Shown here piece by piece: positions 10,523 through 21,200 of a stretch of 64,000 bases of DNA. The stretch covers positions 2,552,495 through 2,616,494 of the forward strand of contig CM059194.1 of the NCBI GenBank assembly GCA_030323885.1, read 5' to 3'. The position numbers and the translations under genes are program-made. Numbering within the stretch: position 1 is the first letter of the stretch; every line of letters begins with the position of its first letter. Under the pieces are notes generated by a model that was not told the origin of the DNA, did no database searches, and saw only the letters and a program-made list of their open reading frames with translations. This DNA is from Branchipolynoe longqiensis (taxonomy: Eukaryota; Annelida; Polychaeta; Phyllodocida; Polynoidae).

Positions 10523-10802
10523 TATATATACTTGACGGTTAGTGTTATTTTCGCGCTTACTGCTGTGTTATTTTCAACTACAAAATTAGCTGAGTATGCA
10601 GTTTTGCCATTAAGGTATTTTCAGCTGTCGGTTAAGAAGCAGCTTCATTCTGCAGAGTACATTAACCTTTCCACAAAGGTCACGGACGGTCACCTAGGGC
10701 AGGGCCGAGTTGCAGATGCCCCAGACAGCAACAACAGCTCATATAATGACAGTGTGTATAGCACAGTCAGCCGATTCTCATTGTGCCTTGGTCCGCTTCC
10801 GC

Positions 10803-11136
10803 TTGTCCTTGGTTGGTTGATTAGTTGTTTGGTTGTTGGAGATTTATATTCTGGCAACATCTAAGGTCAGATCACGATGGGTACCGACTTGTGACAGTGC
10901 GCACTCATGGTGATGTTATAGTGCTGCCCCATTTGGAAATCAGGCTTGTGGCACCATGACCTGATATCCCACTCAGTCAGATTATCCTGACACTGAGCTA
11001 ACCAGTCCTTGCCCTATCCTATTAATGCCGAGCGCCAAGCTAGGAAGTGGTGAGTATCAATTTTTAAGTCATTGGTTTGACTCGACTGGGAAGCAAACTC
11101 CTTAACTTTGCATGTATTCGGCCACCGCGCCTGGTC
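10803..11136 (-). mobile_element. SINE-1, near full length
   Basis: Read on the minus strand it starts with GACCAGGCGCGGTGGCCGAA (A box) at 11136, passes the body with CTAGCTTGGCGCTCGG and GCCAGAATATAAATC, and ends in a CCAACAACCAAACAACTAA tail. It lies head to head with the plus copy at 11233-11541. The pair form an inverted repeat of about 740 bp. Confidence 0.75.
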
Positions 11137-11232
11137 GCTTGTCCTTGCGATTGGTAGTCTGCTTGTCTGTGATATGGAGTAAGCTTCGGTAGTACTGATG
11201 CAGAAAGTAAGATGCAGTGACCTTTTTTTTTA

Positions 11233-11541
11233 CCGGTCGCGGTGGCCGAACCGGTAGAGCGCAGGCCTCGCGTGCAGGAGATCAGATGTTCGATTTCCCA
11301 GTACACTTGTCATTTCCTAGCTTGGTGCTTGGTATTAATAGGATATGGCAAGAACTGGTTAGCTCAGGGTCCGGATAATGCGACTGAGTGTGAAATCAGG
11401 TCAAGGGTCCAGCGGTTTGATCTCCCAGTGGGGCAACACTAGAAAGTCACCATGAGTGTGCACTGTCACAAGACGGTGCCTGCCCTGATGTGACCTTAGA
11501 TGTTTCCAAGATGTAAAACTCCATCCAACAACAACAACTTA
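11233..11541 (+). mobile_element. SINE-1, full length
   Basis: A tRNA-derived SINE with an A box (TGGCCGAACCGGTAGAGC, 11242-11259) and a B box (GTTCGATTTCC, about 11288-11298). A body of about 220 bp follows, with GGGGCAACACTAGAAAGTC, and a CAACAACAAC tail. RNA polymerase III would be expected to use the internal promoter. Mobilisation would depend on a partner LINE, which could not be identified. Confidence 0.8.
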
Positions 11542-11615
11542 AATGTCACCGGCTATGACCAGGATGCTGGAAGGAGTTTGTCTGTCTACAGAAACTGACC
11601 ACCTTCCCTCCAACG

Positions 11616-11651
<36 letters not shown>

Positions 11652-11976
11652 GGCAGAAGGAAGGCCTCAGAGATGTGTCACTCTGAAGTACTGAAGGCCA
11701 AGTGAAGAGTCCAGTGCAAATTGGCCTAGTGTCCAGTGTCAGTGGGCGACATCAGCACTGCGCGTGGCCCTAGCATTGAACCCGCAAAGCATAATGGTAG
11801 CAACCAGGCAGAATAGAGTTGCCGGAGCCCCTTCGCTCTACACCCGTATACAGCGCGCTGTATACAAGCTATATATGTAATCTATGGGCGCTTGTTTGGG
11901 GCCCAAATAAAGCAATCGATATACGGGAGTGGTCGATCTGTGGAGGTGTTCGGTTAGAGAGGTTTTAGTGTATATA
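11542..11976. other. Left flank of the Ngaro-like element
   Basis: It contains a (TA)n run at 11618-11652 and otherwise no recognised content. The minus frame at 12176-11838 runs across the B2 and A2 repeats of the element and has no recognisable domain. Confidence 0.4.
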
Positions 11977-12061
11977 TATAAAGTTGGGCTACGGCAAGAG
12001 AGAGACAAGAGGCGGTGATGGGTAGGCGACTTTATTTGCGTCAGGGCAGCAAAATATAGGC
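11977..12061 (-). repeat. B2 terminal direct repeat
   Basis: An 85-bp outer 3' repeat, identical to B1 at 12292-12376. It begins TATAAAGTTGGGCTACGG on the plus strand and ends GCAAAATATAGGC. It is separated from A2 by about 22 bp rich in A. Confidence 0.9.
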
Positions 12062-12083
12062 TACCGGTAAAAAAAAAGAAGAA

Positions 12084-12295
12084 AATTTTCAGAAGCAGGA
12101 GAGAGACTGACTGCCCGGGCAAGTAGTGCCAGGAACCCACAGGTGGTGGCGCTGGGGTAGGCAAGGACCGGGGCAAACGCGGGCAAGTCAGTGATTGGAG
12201 AATAATATTAGTCGAATAACAGAGGAATAATCGTGATAATATTATGAGAGAGCTCCGCCCCTTTTATATACGTATAATACATTATACTCTCTATA
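12084..12295 (-). repeat. A2 internal direct repeat
   Basis: A 212-bp copy of A1 (17126-17337), differing only at one site in GTCAGTGATTGG versus GTCAGCGATTGG. It overlaps B1 by the four bases TATA. Confidence 0.9.
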
Positions 12296-12376
12296 AAGTT
12301 GGGCTACGGCAAGAGAGAGACAAGAGGCGGTGATGGGTAGGCGACTTTATTTGCGTCAGGGCAGCAAAATATAGGC
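12292..12376 (-). repeat. B1 internal direct repeat
   Basis: An 85-bp copy identical to B2, lying 11 bp downstream of the tyrosine-recombinase stop codon in the element's sense direction. Together with A2 it forms the internal complementary region used to close the circular intermediate in this retroelement class. Confidence 0.9.
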
Positions 12377-12387
12377 CAAGGAGACGC

Positions 12388-13466
12388 CTAAGCGTCTCCC
12401 CCCAACCCAATGCCAGCCTGATTCGAGCATAGCGCCACCCCCACCCTCATGTCGTTCACAATCCTTGTGCCGAGCGGTGTCTTGAGATATGAGTAGACAG
12501 TTTCGGATGCCCAGTCGCCCCGGACCTTAAGCTCCTCTATGGTGGCTCCACACATGGACAGGAAGGTGCAACCCCCCCTCCTGAGTGAGTGGGAAGAGAG
12601 GGTGGCGGCATCGAGCCCCGCCCTGGCCGAAAATATCTTTAGAGTCTCCTGATAGACCGAGTAAGGGAAAGGGGCGGAACTCCCGCCGCCGCATGGAATG
12701 CGGAAGGCTACCTGAGATGGTTTAGCGGCAATCTGGCTGAAATGCCGCTCAGTCCAATAAACAGCACACATGTCAGTATCAACACACCTAGCTATCGGGA
12801 TCTCGAGGACCTCTCGTTAAACTGAATGGTCTTGGAGCGACAAACAGTCAAAATCAGACCCCAGTCATAAAACTGGAAGTCCGATCTCAATAAGGAGGCA
12901 TCGGACAAGGTGACCTGGGACTTACGCAACAGCCCTCGGAATGAACAGAGGACTGCTGCGCGCCAGGCGACGTGGCCGGGGTTATTGGTTAACAAGGCGA
13001 AGATTTTGTGAAGCATATGGGGAAGGAGAGGCATAGCACGCCTAGGTATATCAGACTTAGCTCTACGAATACCCTTGAGCGTAGAAGAAAGAACAAAGTT
13101 TGTATAGTCTATCGGCCTTCCGCCGTTTTGCTTGAGGAAAAAATTTAGGCCACTAAGGTAGTTGATGACAGATACATACTTGAGGTCCCTCGCCAACCAG
13201 GCGGCATATAGGGCCACCTGCTCCTCGGAGCATGGTATGGGAGACCTTGAAGAATGGAAAAGCTCAGCATATCTTAAATATTTCTTGATCTGCGTGGCCC
13301 TTGCTATTGTTGAGTTCTGAGCGTATGCCTGATGCTGGTACTGCTGCTGCTCGGCTCTCAGTGCTGCCGTCACTGAAAGAGACGAGCGATCGGTCAAAGG
13401 TGTCGCTGCAACAGAGCATTCATGCACCATCGACACTCCTGATTCTAGCGGCACTATCCTTGTCAC
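12388..13466 (-). pseudogene. Tyrosine recombinase of the Ngaro-like element (one frame break)
   Basis: The frame opens at ATG 13466 and runs 224 residues. It has a SAM-like core-binding part (YLRYAELFHSSRSPIPCSEE, then VSVINYLSGLNFFLKQNG) and the first catalytic arginine in AVLCSFRGLLRKSQV. It breaks at about 12811 and continues in another frame (12771-12388) with LSSHSLRRGGCTFLSM (the H-x-x-R pair) and VRGDWASETVYSYLKTPLG (tryptophan and nucleophilic tyrosine). All catalytic positions are present. The break is a loss of one base in a run of G. The start overlaps the 3' end of the RNase H frame by 47 bases, as is common in this group. Confidence 0.88.
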
Positions 13467-15370
13467 ACAGTCTACTTAAGGCATCACATACTACGTTAAC
13501 AGCACTACGTATATAAACAGAAGTAAAGGTAAAATTGTATTTAACCGAGAACCAGAATATTCTGCGCAAGAAGTGCATGATTTTGGCACTCCTAGACCTG
13601 CCCGTATTAAGGGCTGCCTGCACGACAGAGCTATCGGTGACGAAGATGACAGCGGTATCGCCCCAGCCCGCACTCCAACGGACGCAGGATGCGTAGACCG
13701 CCCACATCTCCTGCACGTTGATGTGGGCGGTCCAGACATCCTCCGGAGGACGGAAGTGGTGATAACCGACGTAACTGTCAAGGATGTCTTCAGCTGAGTC
13801 TGTGTAAGCGCCGACAGTCCAGTCGCTGCCATGCAGGGCACCGAAGCCCCACTTGGAAGAATCACTGTAACAGTATATGACTGGGGCAAACTTCCCAAGA
13901 ATCTTGGCTTTCCCGTTAAAGCTACTTGCAAAATTCAGCCACCAGTCGAGGTCTTCCCTAACTCCGGTGCCTAGCCTAATTCTATGGAAAGGCTGCTTAA
14001 GTTTAGACATGAGATCATAGATCCGCCTAGAGAAGGTCCGCCCGCCCGGACGACCTTGGCAGAGTGAGCGAGCAACCCCCCCACCTGCTCCAGCTCCCTT
14101 CTACTGGCCTTCCTGCGCCCGCGTAGTTTGCGGAGGATCTCCAATGTTCTCTCTAATTTATCGGGAGGAAGGCTAAGTTCGAGGCGTACAGAGTCTACGA
14201 ATATGCCAAGGAACCTAACCTTGGTCTCGACACTGCTGACCTTCTTGAAGTTAACAAAAAACCCAAGTCTTCTCAAGATATGGATGAGGGTTCTCTGGGC
14301 GCCCTGGACCTCCGAACGTGTCCCACCGACCAGACAGAAGTCATCAAGATAGTTTACGACTCTGGCCAAGCCTTCGCGAACACCGCATCTCACGATGAAG
14401 TCCGATATCTTGGAAAATATAAAGGGACTCGATGAAAGGCCCATACTCAACGATTATCAAGAAAGTAATCGAGGTTATCATCGCCATGGCGAAGGCCTTG
14501 ACGCTGGCGGTCATCAGGGTGGATAGGGACTGCACGATAGGCGTCCTTTATGTCTATCGTCCCCATATAGTCACCCCTCTCGAGCATCTCCGTTACATCA
14601 TCGAGGCCTTTATAGGAAAATTTGGTCCGGACTTCATCAGTGAAGTTGTTCACGGGTTCATGCGAAGGCATACTGCAGTCAATAACAACACGACCTCCGC
14701 CATCGTCCTTAGGGACGACGAAGGCCTCGTGCGTGCAGAGAGGGGGGGCATCTACCCTAGAAATTAAGCCGTCACGTTCCTCCTCGAGGAATTTCTTATT
14801 AATTATATCACGCTCCCACTTAGCCTTCCTCCTGGGCTTGTCTGGAATATAGGAGACCTGAACACCTGGGTTAATCACACTAAACCCAAAAGTGACCCCT
14901 ATCATCAGATATACCCAATCTGGGTCCCAATCGCCCCGAAGACATATTTCAGCGAACCACCTGCAAGGTTTTAATTGGCTCGGTTTACCCGCGATCGAGT
15001 GGCTACATGTGCAGCTCCCGTCAACACAGCTGCGATCTACCTGAAAACTCTTGGGTGGCGCCCCCTCGGTTTCGCTAACGTATACCAGCAGGCCGCCCGA
15101 TGCGGTATGCTCTACAAATAAACGATCAGCCTTGCTGGCGCCCTCAGGCTGCTCCCACAGCAAGACCTTAGCCTTATCATGAATAAGACTGACCTCAACC
15201 CCACCCGCACCATCCCCGATCTCGACCCCAGCTGAAAGATCAAGACATGGCATGCAATCATTATCAGAGGAGTTGGGATGTTCAGTCCGGTTAGGGGTGA
15301 CAGTCCTAGATTCAATGTTATCGTTAGGATGATCGCCGCTATATGAGAATTCAACATTGTGCCTAGACAT
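13420..15370 (-). pseudogene. Reverse transcriptase / RNase H of the Ngaro-like element (two frame breaks)
   Basis: This polyprotein copies the element's RNA and degrades the template. ATG 15370 lies 18 bases after the gag stop. Part 1 (15370-14447) has an N-terminal extension, then AFVVPKDDGGGRVVIDCSMP and MGTIDIKDAYRAVPIHPDD with the first catalytic aspartate. Part 2 (14450-13971) has SMGLSSSPFIFSKISDF and VVNYLDDFCLVGG with the YLDD box, then VRFLGIFVDSV. Part 3 (14010-13420) is RNase H: IYCYSDSSKWGFGALHG, INVQEMWAVY, FVTDSSVVQAALN and VNVVCDALSRL carry the four acidic residues. The two breaks, near 14446 and 14035, are each one base short at a run of identical bases. No internal stop lies within any part. 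Confidence 0.9.
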
Positions 15371-15388
15371 GTTGAATGTTTGAGCACG

Positions 15389-16458
15389 TCAATTTTTGCA
15401 CTTAGCCTGTTTGTGCGACTTAGAGCCACATCTTGAGCAAGCGTGAGCGAAGCGGCACTCATCGTCAGCTTTAAGGCAGCCCGAATCGCCATTCCAGGCG
15501 TAACAAGCCTTCTTAGTGTTGTTGCCCGGTGATCTTTTCCGAGCGCTATATGTGTTAGCGCCCTGCCTCTTAATCTTCATATTGTGGGGGCCGTAGTGTT
15601 CTATACTTTCATCCTGGTGTGCTTTAGAGAATGCCTTGAACCCGATGCTCTCCCCGAGCTTGCGAATGGCAAGCACGTGGTCAACATGGGCAACGTCCCT
15701 GTAGTGGTCTTCACGCGCCCGAGTTGAGATGAAGCCAATGTGTTGGATGAACGATCTGTAGTCCGATATTGAGAGTGACGTAATGTCCAGGCACCAGTCC
15801 ATGAAGCCTTAACAAGTTCATGGGGGTTCATCTTCCTGACTTCCTTGCCCATCCCATACTTTCTCAATGACCACTTACTGCGCCGCCTTCGTGAAGAACT
15901 CCCGTCACTACTCGACCTAGAATCACGCCTCCTTCTCCTACTCGACCCCCGTGAGTGTCGACGCGATCGACCGTGTTTCGAGTCGACGTGGTCGGTGCCC
16001 AGCGTCCAACTCGGCGGTTTAGGCGCTGCGTCCGTCGTCCGTCGATCCTCCTGTGGATGTAGACGGTCGTCCGCGTCGTCCCGGTTCGTTCCCACTTGAA
16101 AGTCGTGTTGGTCGTCCCTCACGGTCATCCGGCGTCTGTTTCGTCGTCTGTCTCGTTCTGCTCTGAGATCGTCCAGTTCGTCCTCCAGAGCCGTAACCCG
16201 CATCTCTGCCTTGAGTTTGTCGATAGCCGCGCGTGCAGTCGACTCACGCTCCTCCAGCGACAACTCGGCGAAGTTGGAAGCGGTCGAATCAAAGTCGTCG
16301 ACGTCACCTCCCGATCTCGCATTCTTGGATGGCGCTGTGCTGCTGCGCGTAGCCATACCTGACCTCGTTACAGGTGTGTCGATTGTTTTAGCAAAAGGAC
16401 ATCGGTCTTGAGTGTCGTGGTTTGACCCGCACTCAGAACAATAGCGGCAGCCTGGCAT
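15389..16458 (-). pseudogene. gag of the Ngaro-like element (one frame break)
   Basis: The structural protein that should bind element RNA. ATG 16458 opens a 285-residue frame with an N-terminal CRYCSECGSNHDTQDRC metal-binding-like motif, a charged coiled-coil-like stretch (ELSLEERESTARAAIDKLKA), and an arginine/serine-rich region (RRHSRGSSRRRRRDSRSSSD) at about residues 165-200. The conserved part resumes in a second frame at 15802 (MDWCLDITSLSISDYRSFIQ) and ends with a CCCH zinc finger (C-x8-C-x6-C-x3-H) and a CCHC knuckle (CSRCGSKSHKQAKC). The break at about 15800 is again one base short. CCCH plus CCHC at the gag C-terminus is typical of YR retrotransposons. Confidence 0.85.
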
Positions 16459-17125
16459 GAAAGCGGACCAGAGTTAAGCGGATTAAGAGCTAGGCGGATT
16501 AAGCGTACCGCTTACCCGCACCCGGCGACCTTGGAGCCGTTATTTTTAAACCGGGGTGCAAAGTTCTGGGTCGATTACGCTCACTGTACGTACGCTTAGG
16601 AACTTATTTACCTCCTGGTCGATATTATCGACACACTGGCTGCAAAATCAGAGCTTGATAGCTCCAGCGATATTATTATGAGTTTACAGATTCTGTGTCG
16701 ATTATATGTGGACCCTAGAAAATGCAGGAGGTTAACGAGATAACTGTCTCTATATCGACCCCCCCCCCCTACTCGGTAGGAGACAGTCGAATGCTTGATA
16801 TCAAATTATGTCCCACTCCCCCGTCTACGAATACCGTCGACACACTTATGGGCTGTTCGACGGTCGTAATAAGTGACAAACGGATCTAAGTTAAGGCACG
16901 ATACCGTCATCCATGTGAATTCTTGCTGTAGAGATCGATCCAGATGCTATCCAATCGAACAGATAATCGACTCACAGGCACGGTCGTCCGGATCGCGGAC
17001 GACAAACAAGACAAAATAGTCTCAAGGTAGCAAACAGGTAGCCAGTAGACTGTTTGGGAGAGCTTGAGTGTAGTTGTTGTCTGTTCAGAAGCAGGAGAGA
17101 GACTCTCTCGTGTCCCACCGACCAG
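16459..17125 (-). other. 5' leader of the Ngaro-like element
   Basis: About 670 bases between A1 and gag, without a sizeable frame. A 20-base piece of the A repeat (TCAGAAGCAGGAGAGAGACT) is duplicated at 17087-17106. It is joined to an 18-base segment (17109-17126) that is identical to part of the RT gene at 14317-14334. A poly-C run lies at 16760-16769. Confidence 0.6.
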
Positions 17126-17337
17126 AATTTTCAGAAGCAGGAGAGAGACTGACTGCCCGGGCAAGTAGTGCCAGGAACCCACAGGTGGTGGCGCTGGGGT
17201 AGGCAAGGACCGGGGCAAACGCGGGCAAGTCAGCGATTGGAGAATAATATTAGTCGAATAACAGAGGAATAATCGTGATAATATTATGAGAGAGCTCCGC
17301 CCCTTTTATATACGTATAATACATTATACTCTCTATA
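17126..17337 (-). repeat. A1 terminal direct repeat
   Basis: A 212-bp outer 5' repeat of the Ngaro-like element, one mismatch from A2. It probably holds the promoter, although no TATA box can be assigned with confidence. Confidence 0.9.
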
Positions 17338-17737
17338 TATATGCTGTATAAGTCAGTATATGAGTGCAATAAGGCTGGAAGCTTCCATCTGATCCCCAGC
17401 CCTATCTACTCCCCCAGTCATCGACTGGAGGAGCCTGCTTAACCTAGAAACGTCCATCCTACTCACACCCACATCCGTTGGGGGGTGCCACATGTCTGTG
17501 CACGCAGCACTGCCCCCCCCCCCCCACCCCCACATACGCTCACTGTCCGCCGGATTTTTTATTTTTTTCGGTAAGTGGTGTAGTTCCTCTTGCCAGAGAT
17601 TACAACTCTTAAATATATATATATATATATCGAGCACTTTTGATGAGGCAACGGTTGGGTTATTTCTGGTTTTACGAGTCTCCCGATAGCCAATTGCCTA
17701 GGTGAGTGGAGAGTTTAACCTATCTCTACACGGCTAA
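17338..17737. other. Right flank of the Ngaro-like element
   Basis: It contains a C-run near 17513-17525 and a short TA run near 17610-17628. Nothing else was recognised. Confidence 0.4.
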
Positions 17738-18326
17738 TGGCCCTGTCACATTACAACGTTTCTCACCGGCGTGCCGCCAATGCTCAAAATAACTTCTACG
17801 GATCGAGACGCGTCCAACTTTTTGGCGGTTTTCGGCGTCAGCGCAGCACGTTAGTAGCGCGCGGCCAACGTGTGTCGATGTGTGCGGGAAAAAAAGAGGT
17901 TGGCGCGACGTGCTCATATGGCCTTAGATGTTGGTAGGATGTAAAACAACAAAGCAACCATTTGGCGTGAAGTGTGGCATAACGTTATTCCAGCGATGTT
18001 GACGTGCTTCTGACGTTCCCGACGTGCTTCTGACATCCCCACAACGTCCCCACAACGTCCGCATGCACACATCGGCATGCGTCGGTGCGCGTCGAAAGTT
18101 TTGTGCAAGCACAAAACAATCAACACACGCCGACGTGCGCTGACGCGCGCCAATGTGACCGTTGCTGTCACTCAAAGTGTACCGACGTGTACCGACGCAC
18201 GGGTAACGTATGGGTAACGCGCGGGTAATGCATGGGTAACGCTTCCCGACGTCTCCTGACATTTCGCCTAAAAGCACGACACGTCGACGCGCGTTGGTTG
18301 AGAAACGTCATAATGTGACAGCACCA
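17738..18326. mobile_element. Harbinger-type MITE family M5, copy 1
   Basis: A 589-bp hairpin-like element flanked by a 3-bp target duplication TAA (17735-17737 and 18327-18329). Inverted ends read TGGCCCTGTCACATTA and, from the right, TGGTGCTGTCACATTA. The interior is rich in CG dinucleotides and CGTC/CGCG-type motifs and includes GAAAGTTTTGTGCAAGCAC. The TWA duplication fits PIF/Harbinger transposition. A sister copy in opposite orientation lies at 18933-19531. A short SINE-1 3' remnant (GGCCTTAGATGTTGGTAGGA) is embedded near 17925. Confidence 0.85.
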
Positions 18327-18444
18327 TAAGCACACTAAGGGGCATGAAGCCTACTGCCAAGACAACCGCAGCCGAGTAGAAACTATCACTGTGTCAAGTT
18401 TTCTTTTTCTTTTTTCTTCTCTTCTTTTGGGTTAGGTTAATCGA

Positions 18445-18780
18445 TTAAAGCTGCATACTCAGATGGTTCGGAGTAAATGTTATTTTGTGAGATAAATGTA
18501 TAAGGTTAATCGTTGTAATCGACCTTACTTTAATTTGAAGTAACTTCGCTTTAAAATGACAAACTTAGGAGATATTTTAAGTGTAGACATTCCAAATTAA
18601 TGTTGGCAGGCTTGGTTAAAACCTCCATAAGCTTCATCAGTAAAGGGTTCTATTAAATAATGTAGTATTCTCTTCTGTGTAGCAACACATACATAATAGA
18701 TGCACAAGGATTTAAGTTGGATGCGTAGCTTTAAATCTAGATAAGTGTTTTCCTTTTGATAATTCAAAACACGACAAGGC
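18445..18780 (-). mobile_element. MITE family M4, copy
   Basis: The left end TTAAAGCTGCATACTCAGA and the internal GTTAATCGTTGTAATCGACC and CATTCCAAATTAATGTTGG match M4 copies elsewhere. The right end is not clear. Confidence 0.6.
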
Positions 18781-18932
18781 ATCTACAGTGGGCCAAGGTT
18801 TATTGAAGTACAACCGACTAAAGTTTCTTTATACAAGATTATCATTAGGCATTTCCGAGTCTGATAAGCCTTAACTACTACCACAGATAGGCTAGGTGAG
18901 ATGGGGGGGGGGGTATTGTCAGTCAATTCTTA

Positions 18933-19531
18933 TGGGGCAGTCACACTACGACGTGTTGGCCCGGCGTTGGACAACGCGTGGCAACGTGTTGGGTTTTTGG
19001 GCGAAACGTCGGGACGCGTCGAGACCCGTTACAAACGCGTTATAAACGCGTTACCGGCGCGTCGGTACACGTCGGTACACTTTGAGTGACAGGTCGCTTT
19101 GATACAACGCGTCGGCGCGCGTCGCCCAGCGCCGAAAGTTTTGTGCTTGCACAAAACTTTCGGCGCTGCCCGACGCGCGGCGACGTGTTGCGGGCCGCCG
19201 ATAACACGTCCACAACACGTTGATAACACGCTTGCAACTCGCCGGCTTGGTTTAACGTGCTGGCGACACGCCGATAACGCGTTGAAAACACGCTTGCAAC
19301 CCACCAACTTGGTTTAACGCGCTGGCGACACGTGGATAACATGGCGATAACGCGTCGATAAGACCGTGGGAACGCGGCGCAACTTTTTAGAATAACATGC
19401 CAGCAACGCGCTGCCAACACGCTGCGCTGTGTCGAGTTTTTCGCAAAACACGCCGAAAAGTTTGACGTTTCTCGACGCGTTATACGCGTTGGCCCCACGC
19501 CGGGCCAACACGTCGTAGTGTGACTGCTCCA
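18933..19531. mobile_element. Harbinger-type MITE family M5, copy 2
   Basis: A 599-bp element flanked by the 3-bp duplication TTA (18930-18932 and 19532-19534). Inverted ends start TGGGGCAGTCACACTACG and TGGAGCAGTCACACTACG and stay similar for over 30 bp (CGTGTTGGCCCGGCG). Inside is an almost perfect palindrome at about 19128-19167, with arms GCGCCGAAAGTTTTGTGC. Orientation is opposite to copy 1. There is no ORF of its own. Confidence 0.88.
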
Positions 19532-19534
19532 TTA

Positions 19535-19827
19535 ACACGTTACATCTATACAGATTATTCTTGGTTCACATTTAGGCTTTACAGAGATTACACAATTGAC
19601 GGTCGGGCACATATAAGTCAGAACTATAATCAGGGCTCCTCCAATCATATATATAGTGACTCAGTGGTGTAAATAGTTAATTATGAACGAAATTCAACAT
19701 GCCTTGTTACGGAGTCTCAAAAGGCCGCACCTTTTACACTCGACCTCTATCCTGGAACACAAACAAATCGTTGGGTGGGTGGGATGGTCGAATTAGGATG
19801 ACGATAACCGCAGTGTCCTGACTCTCC
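19535..19827. other. Unassigned stretch
   Basis: No gene or repeat family recognised. Confidence 0.4.
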
Positions 19828-20553
19828 GGGGGCCGTATGCACCAATCGGTGATAGGCTTAGCCGGAGTTAAGGCTCTAGCCGCGGTTAGCTACCTCAGGG
19901 TAGCGGCGGGTTGGAGAGGTGTGTGAATCGGTATGCACCAATTTTCTACCCAATGCGGATAGCTAACCGTGAGTTTATTTATAGATTTGGGAATTCCCTC
20001 CAGTCGACAATATGAATAACGCCACCAATGCGGCGTCGGCGTTAATATCGGTTCAAATTTAGGGTTAAATTGATAAGATTTCACTTATTCCGTATGTAAA
20101 TCTGTCAAATATGACTGCATTTAACAGATTTGGGCATAGGAAATTCCCGCCGATTCGGCGGCGACGGCGGCGGCCATTTTTATTTGACGTTGGACAGTAT
20201 GGCGGCGGCGGTTTGTTTACATTACATTCGTCGATTCGAACATTTTAATATTGCCGCTGATGCGGCGGCAGCGTCAATATCGCTTCTCATTTAGGGTTAA
20301 TTTAATTAAATTTCACTTATTGCATATGTAAATCTGTCAAATATGATCGCATTGAACAGATTGACGCCCATACACGCACACTAACCACACTGGATAGGCC
20401 CTAAACCCAACTCAGAAGGTGGTTTACCTTAGCCGCGGTTAACTCATGCTGTTAGCGCTAACTCCAATTGGTGCATACCAAATTTTCACATTTAGCTGTG
20501 CGGGGATACCTTAGCCGCGGTTAAGGCCCTAACCCCGACTGGTGCATACGGGC
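19828..20553. mobile_element. MITE family M1, copy 2
   Basis: About 726 bp with ends GGGGGCCGTATGCACCAAT and, from the right, GCCCGTATGCACCAGTCGG. The core shares AACCCTAAAT, AAATTTCACTTATT and GCGGCGGC patches with copies 1 and 3. The outermost bases are degraded, so the limits are approximate. Confidence 0.75.
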
Positions 20554-20884
20554 GGATGTGTCTCTTTGACTGACCATTAGCCAAAGAATGCGGACGATAG
20601 CAGCAGCATGCGTTGCCAGGATAACTGCCTTGTTTCAGCCGTGCCTAGTTACTCGAGCCACTGTCACACTTGTTGTTGTTTTGAATTAGTTATGTTATTA
20701 CGTAACATACACAATTTGATGGTTTTATTGGACTATGTAGCTTTTAGCAAGGGACGTTGCTTTTCCTCATTCCACCATTCTTTGCTCAATCCGAGAAATG
20801 CCAAGTATCAGGTTATCACCTCGATTTTATTCTACATATTGAACTTAGATAGTGGTGGACTTTTTAAGTATATGTTGCCACATA
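20554..20884. other. Unassigned stretch
   Basis: An open frame at 20608-20898 has no recognisable domain. Part of the sequence (TTGGACTATGTAGCTTTTAG) resembles an M4 end. Confidence 0.3.
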
Positions 20885-21121
20885 GAAGGCAATGCTGAGT
20901 CAATTTAATAGAAAATGCTACTACAGAAGCCTATGGTGTCAGAGTTTTGGCATGCTTGCCATCATTAATTTGATATGCTTGCACTTCAAATATCTCCAAA
21001 GTTAGCCACTTAAAATAAAAGTTATCGCAAATTAAAACAAGGTAGATTATAACAATCGATTTAATATATTTATTTCAGAAAAATGGCCGAAGCTCAAAGT
21101 CATCAGACTATGCAACTTTAA
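20885..21121 (+). mobile_element. MITE family M4, right half
   Basis: It contains TGGCATGCTTGCCATC, CACTTCAAATATCTCC and ends with CATCAGACTATGCAACTTTA, as in the full copy at 22887-23242. Confidence 0.65.
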
Positions 21122-21124
21122 GTG

Positions 21125-21200
21125 CTGGTTGGTTAGTTGGTTGTTGGAGTTGTACGTCCTGGCAACATCTAAGGTTATCAGGACGGGATAAGTACTGAGA
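21125..21200 (-). mobile_element. SINE-1 tail fragment
   Basis: A reverse-oriented SINE-1 3' end with GTACGTCCTGGCAACATCTA. Confidence 0.55.

Larger units (their letters stand above)
11977..17337 (-). mobile_element. Ngaro/PAT-type YR retrotransposon with split direct repeats
   Basis: Reading the minus strand from 17337, the order is A1 repeat, gag with zinc fingers, RT/RNase H, tyrosine recombinase, B1, A2, B2. This split-direct-repeat layout defines the Ngaro and PAT types of YR retrotransposon and differs from the inverted ends of DIRS1. A1 and A2 (212 bp) differ at one base and B1 and B2 (85 bp) are identical, so the insertion is recent. The A2 end and B1 start overlap by TATA (12292-12295). 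Both outer junctions also lie in TATA-rich sequence, in keeping with recombinase insertion without target duplication. No methyltransferase or hydrolase ORF was seen. Four single-base frame breaks are discussed under the ORFs. Confidence 0.9.

Noticed and set aside
13301..14852. Plus-strand frames over the Ngaro RT/RNase H region
   Set aside because: They overlap a minus-strand coding region with clear catalytic motifs and have no motifs of their own.
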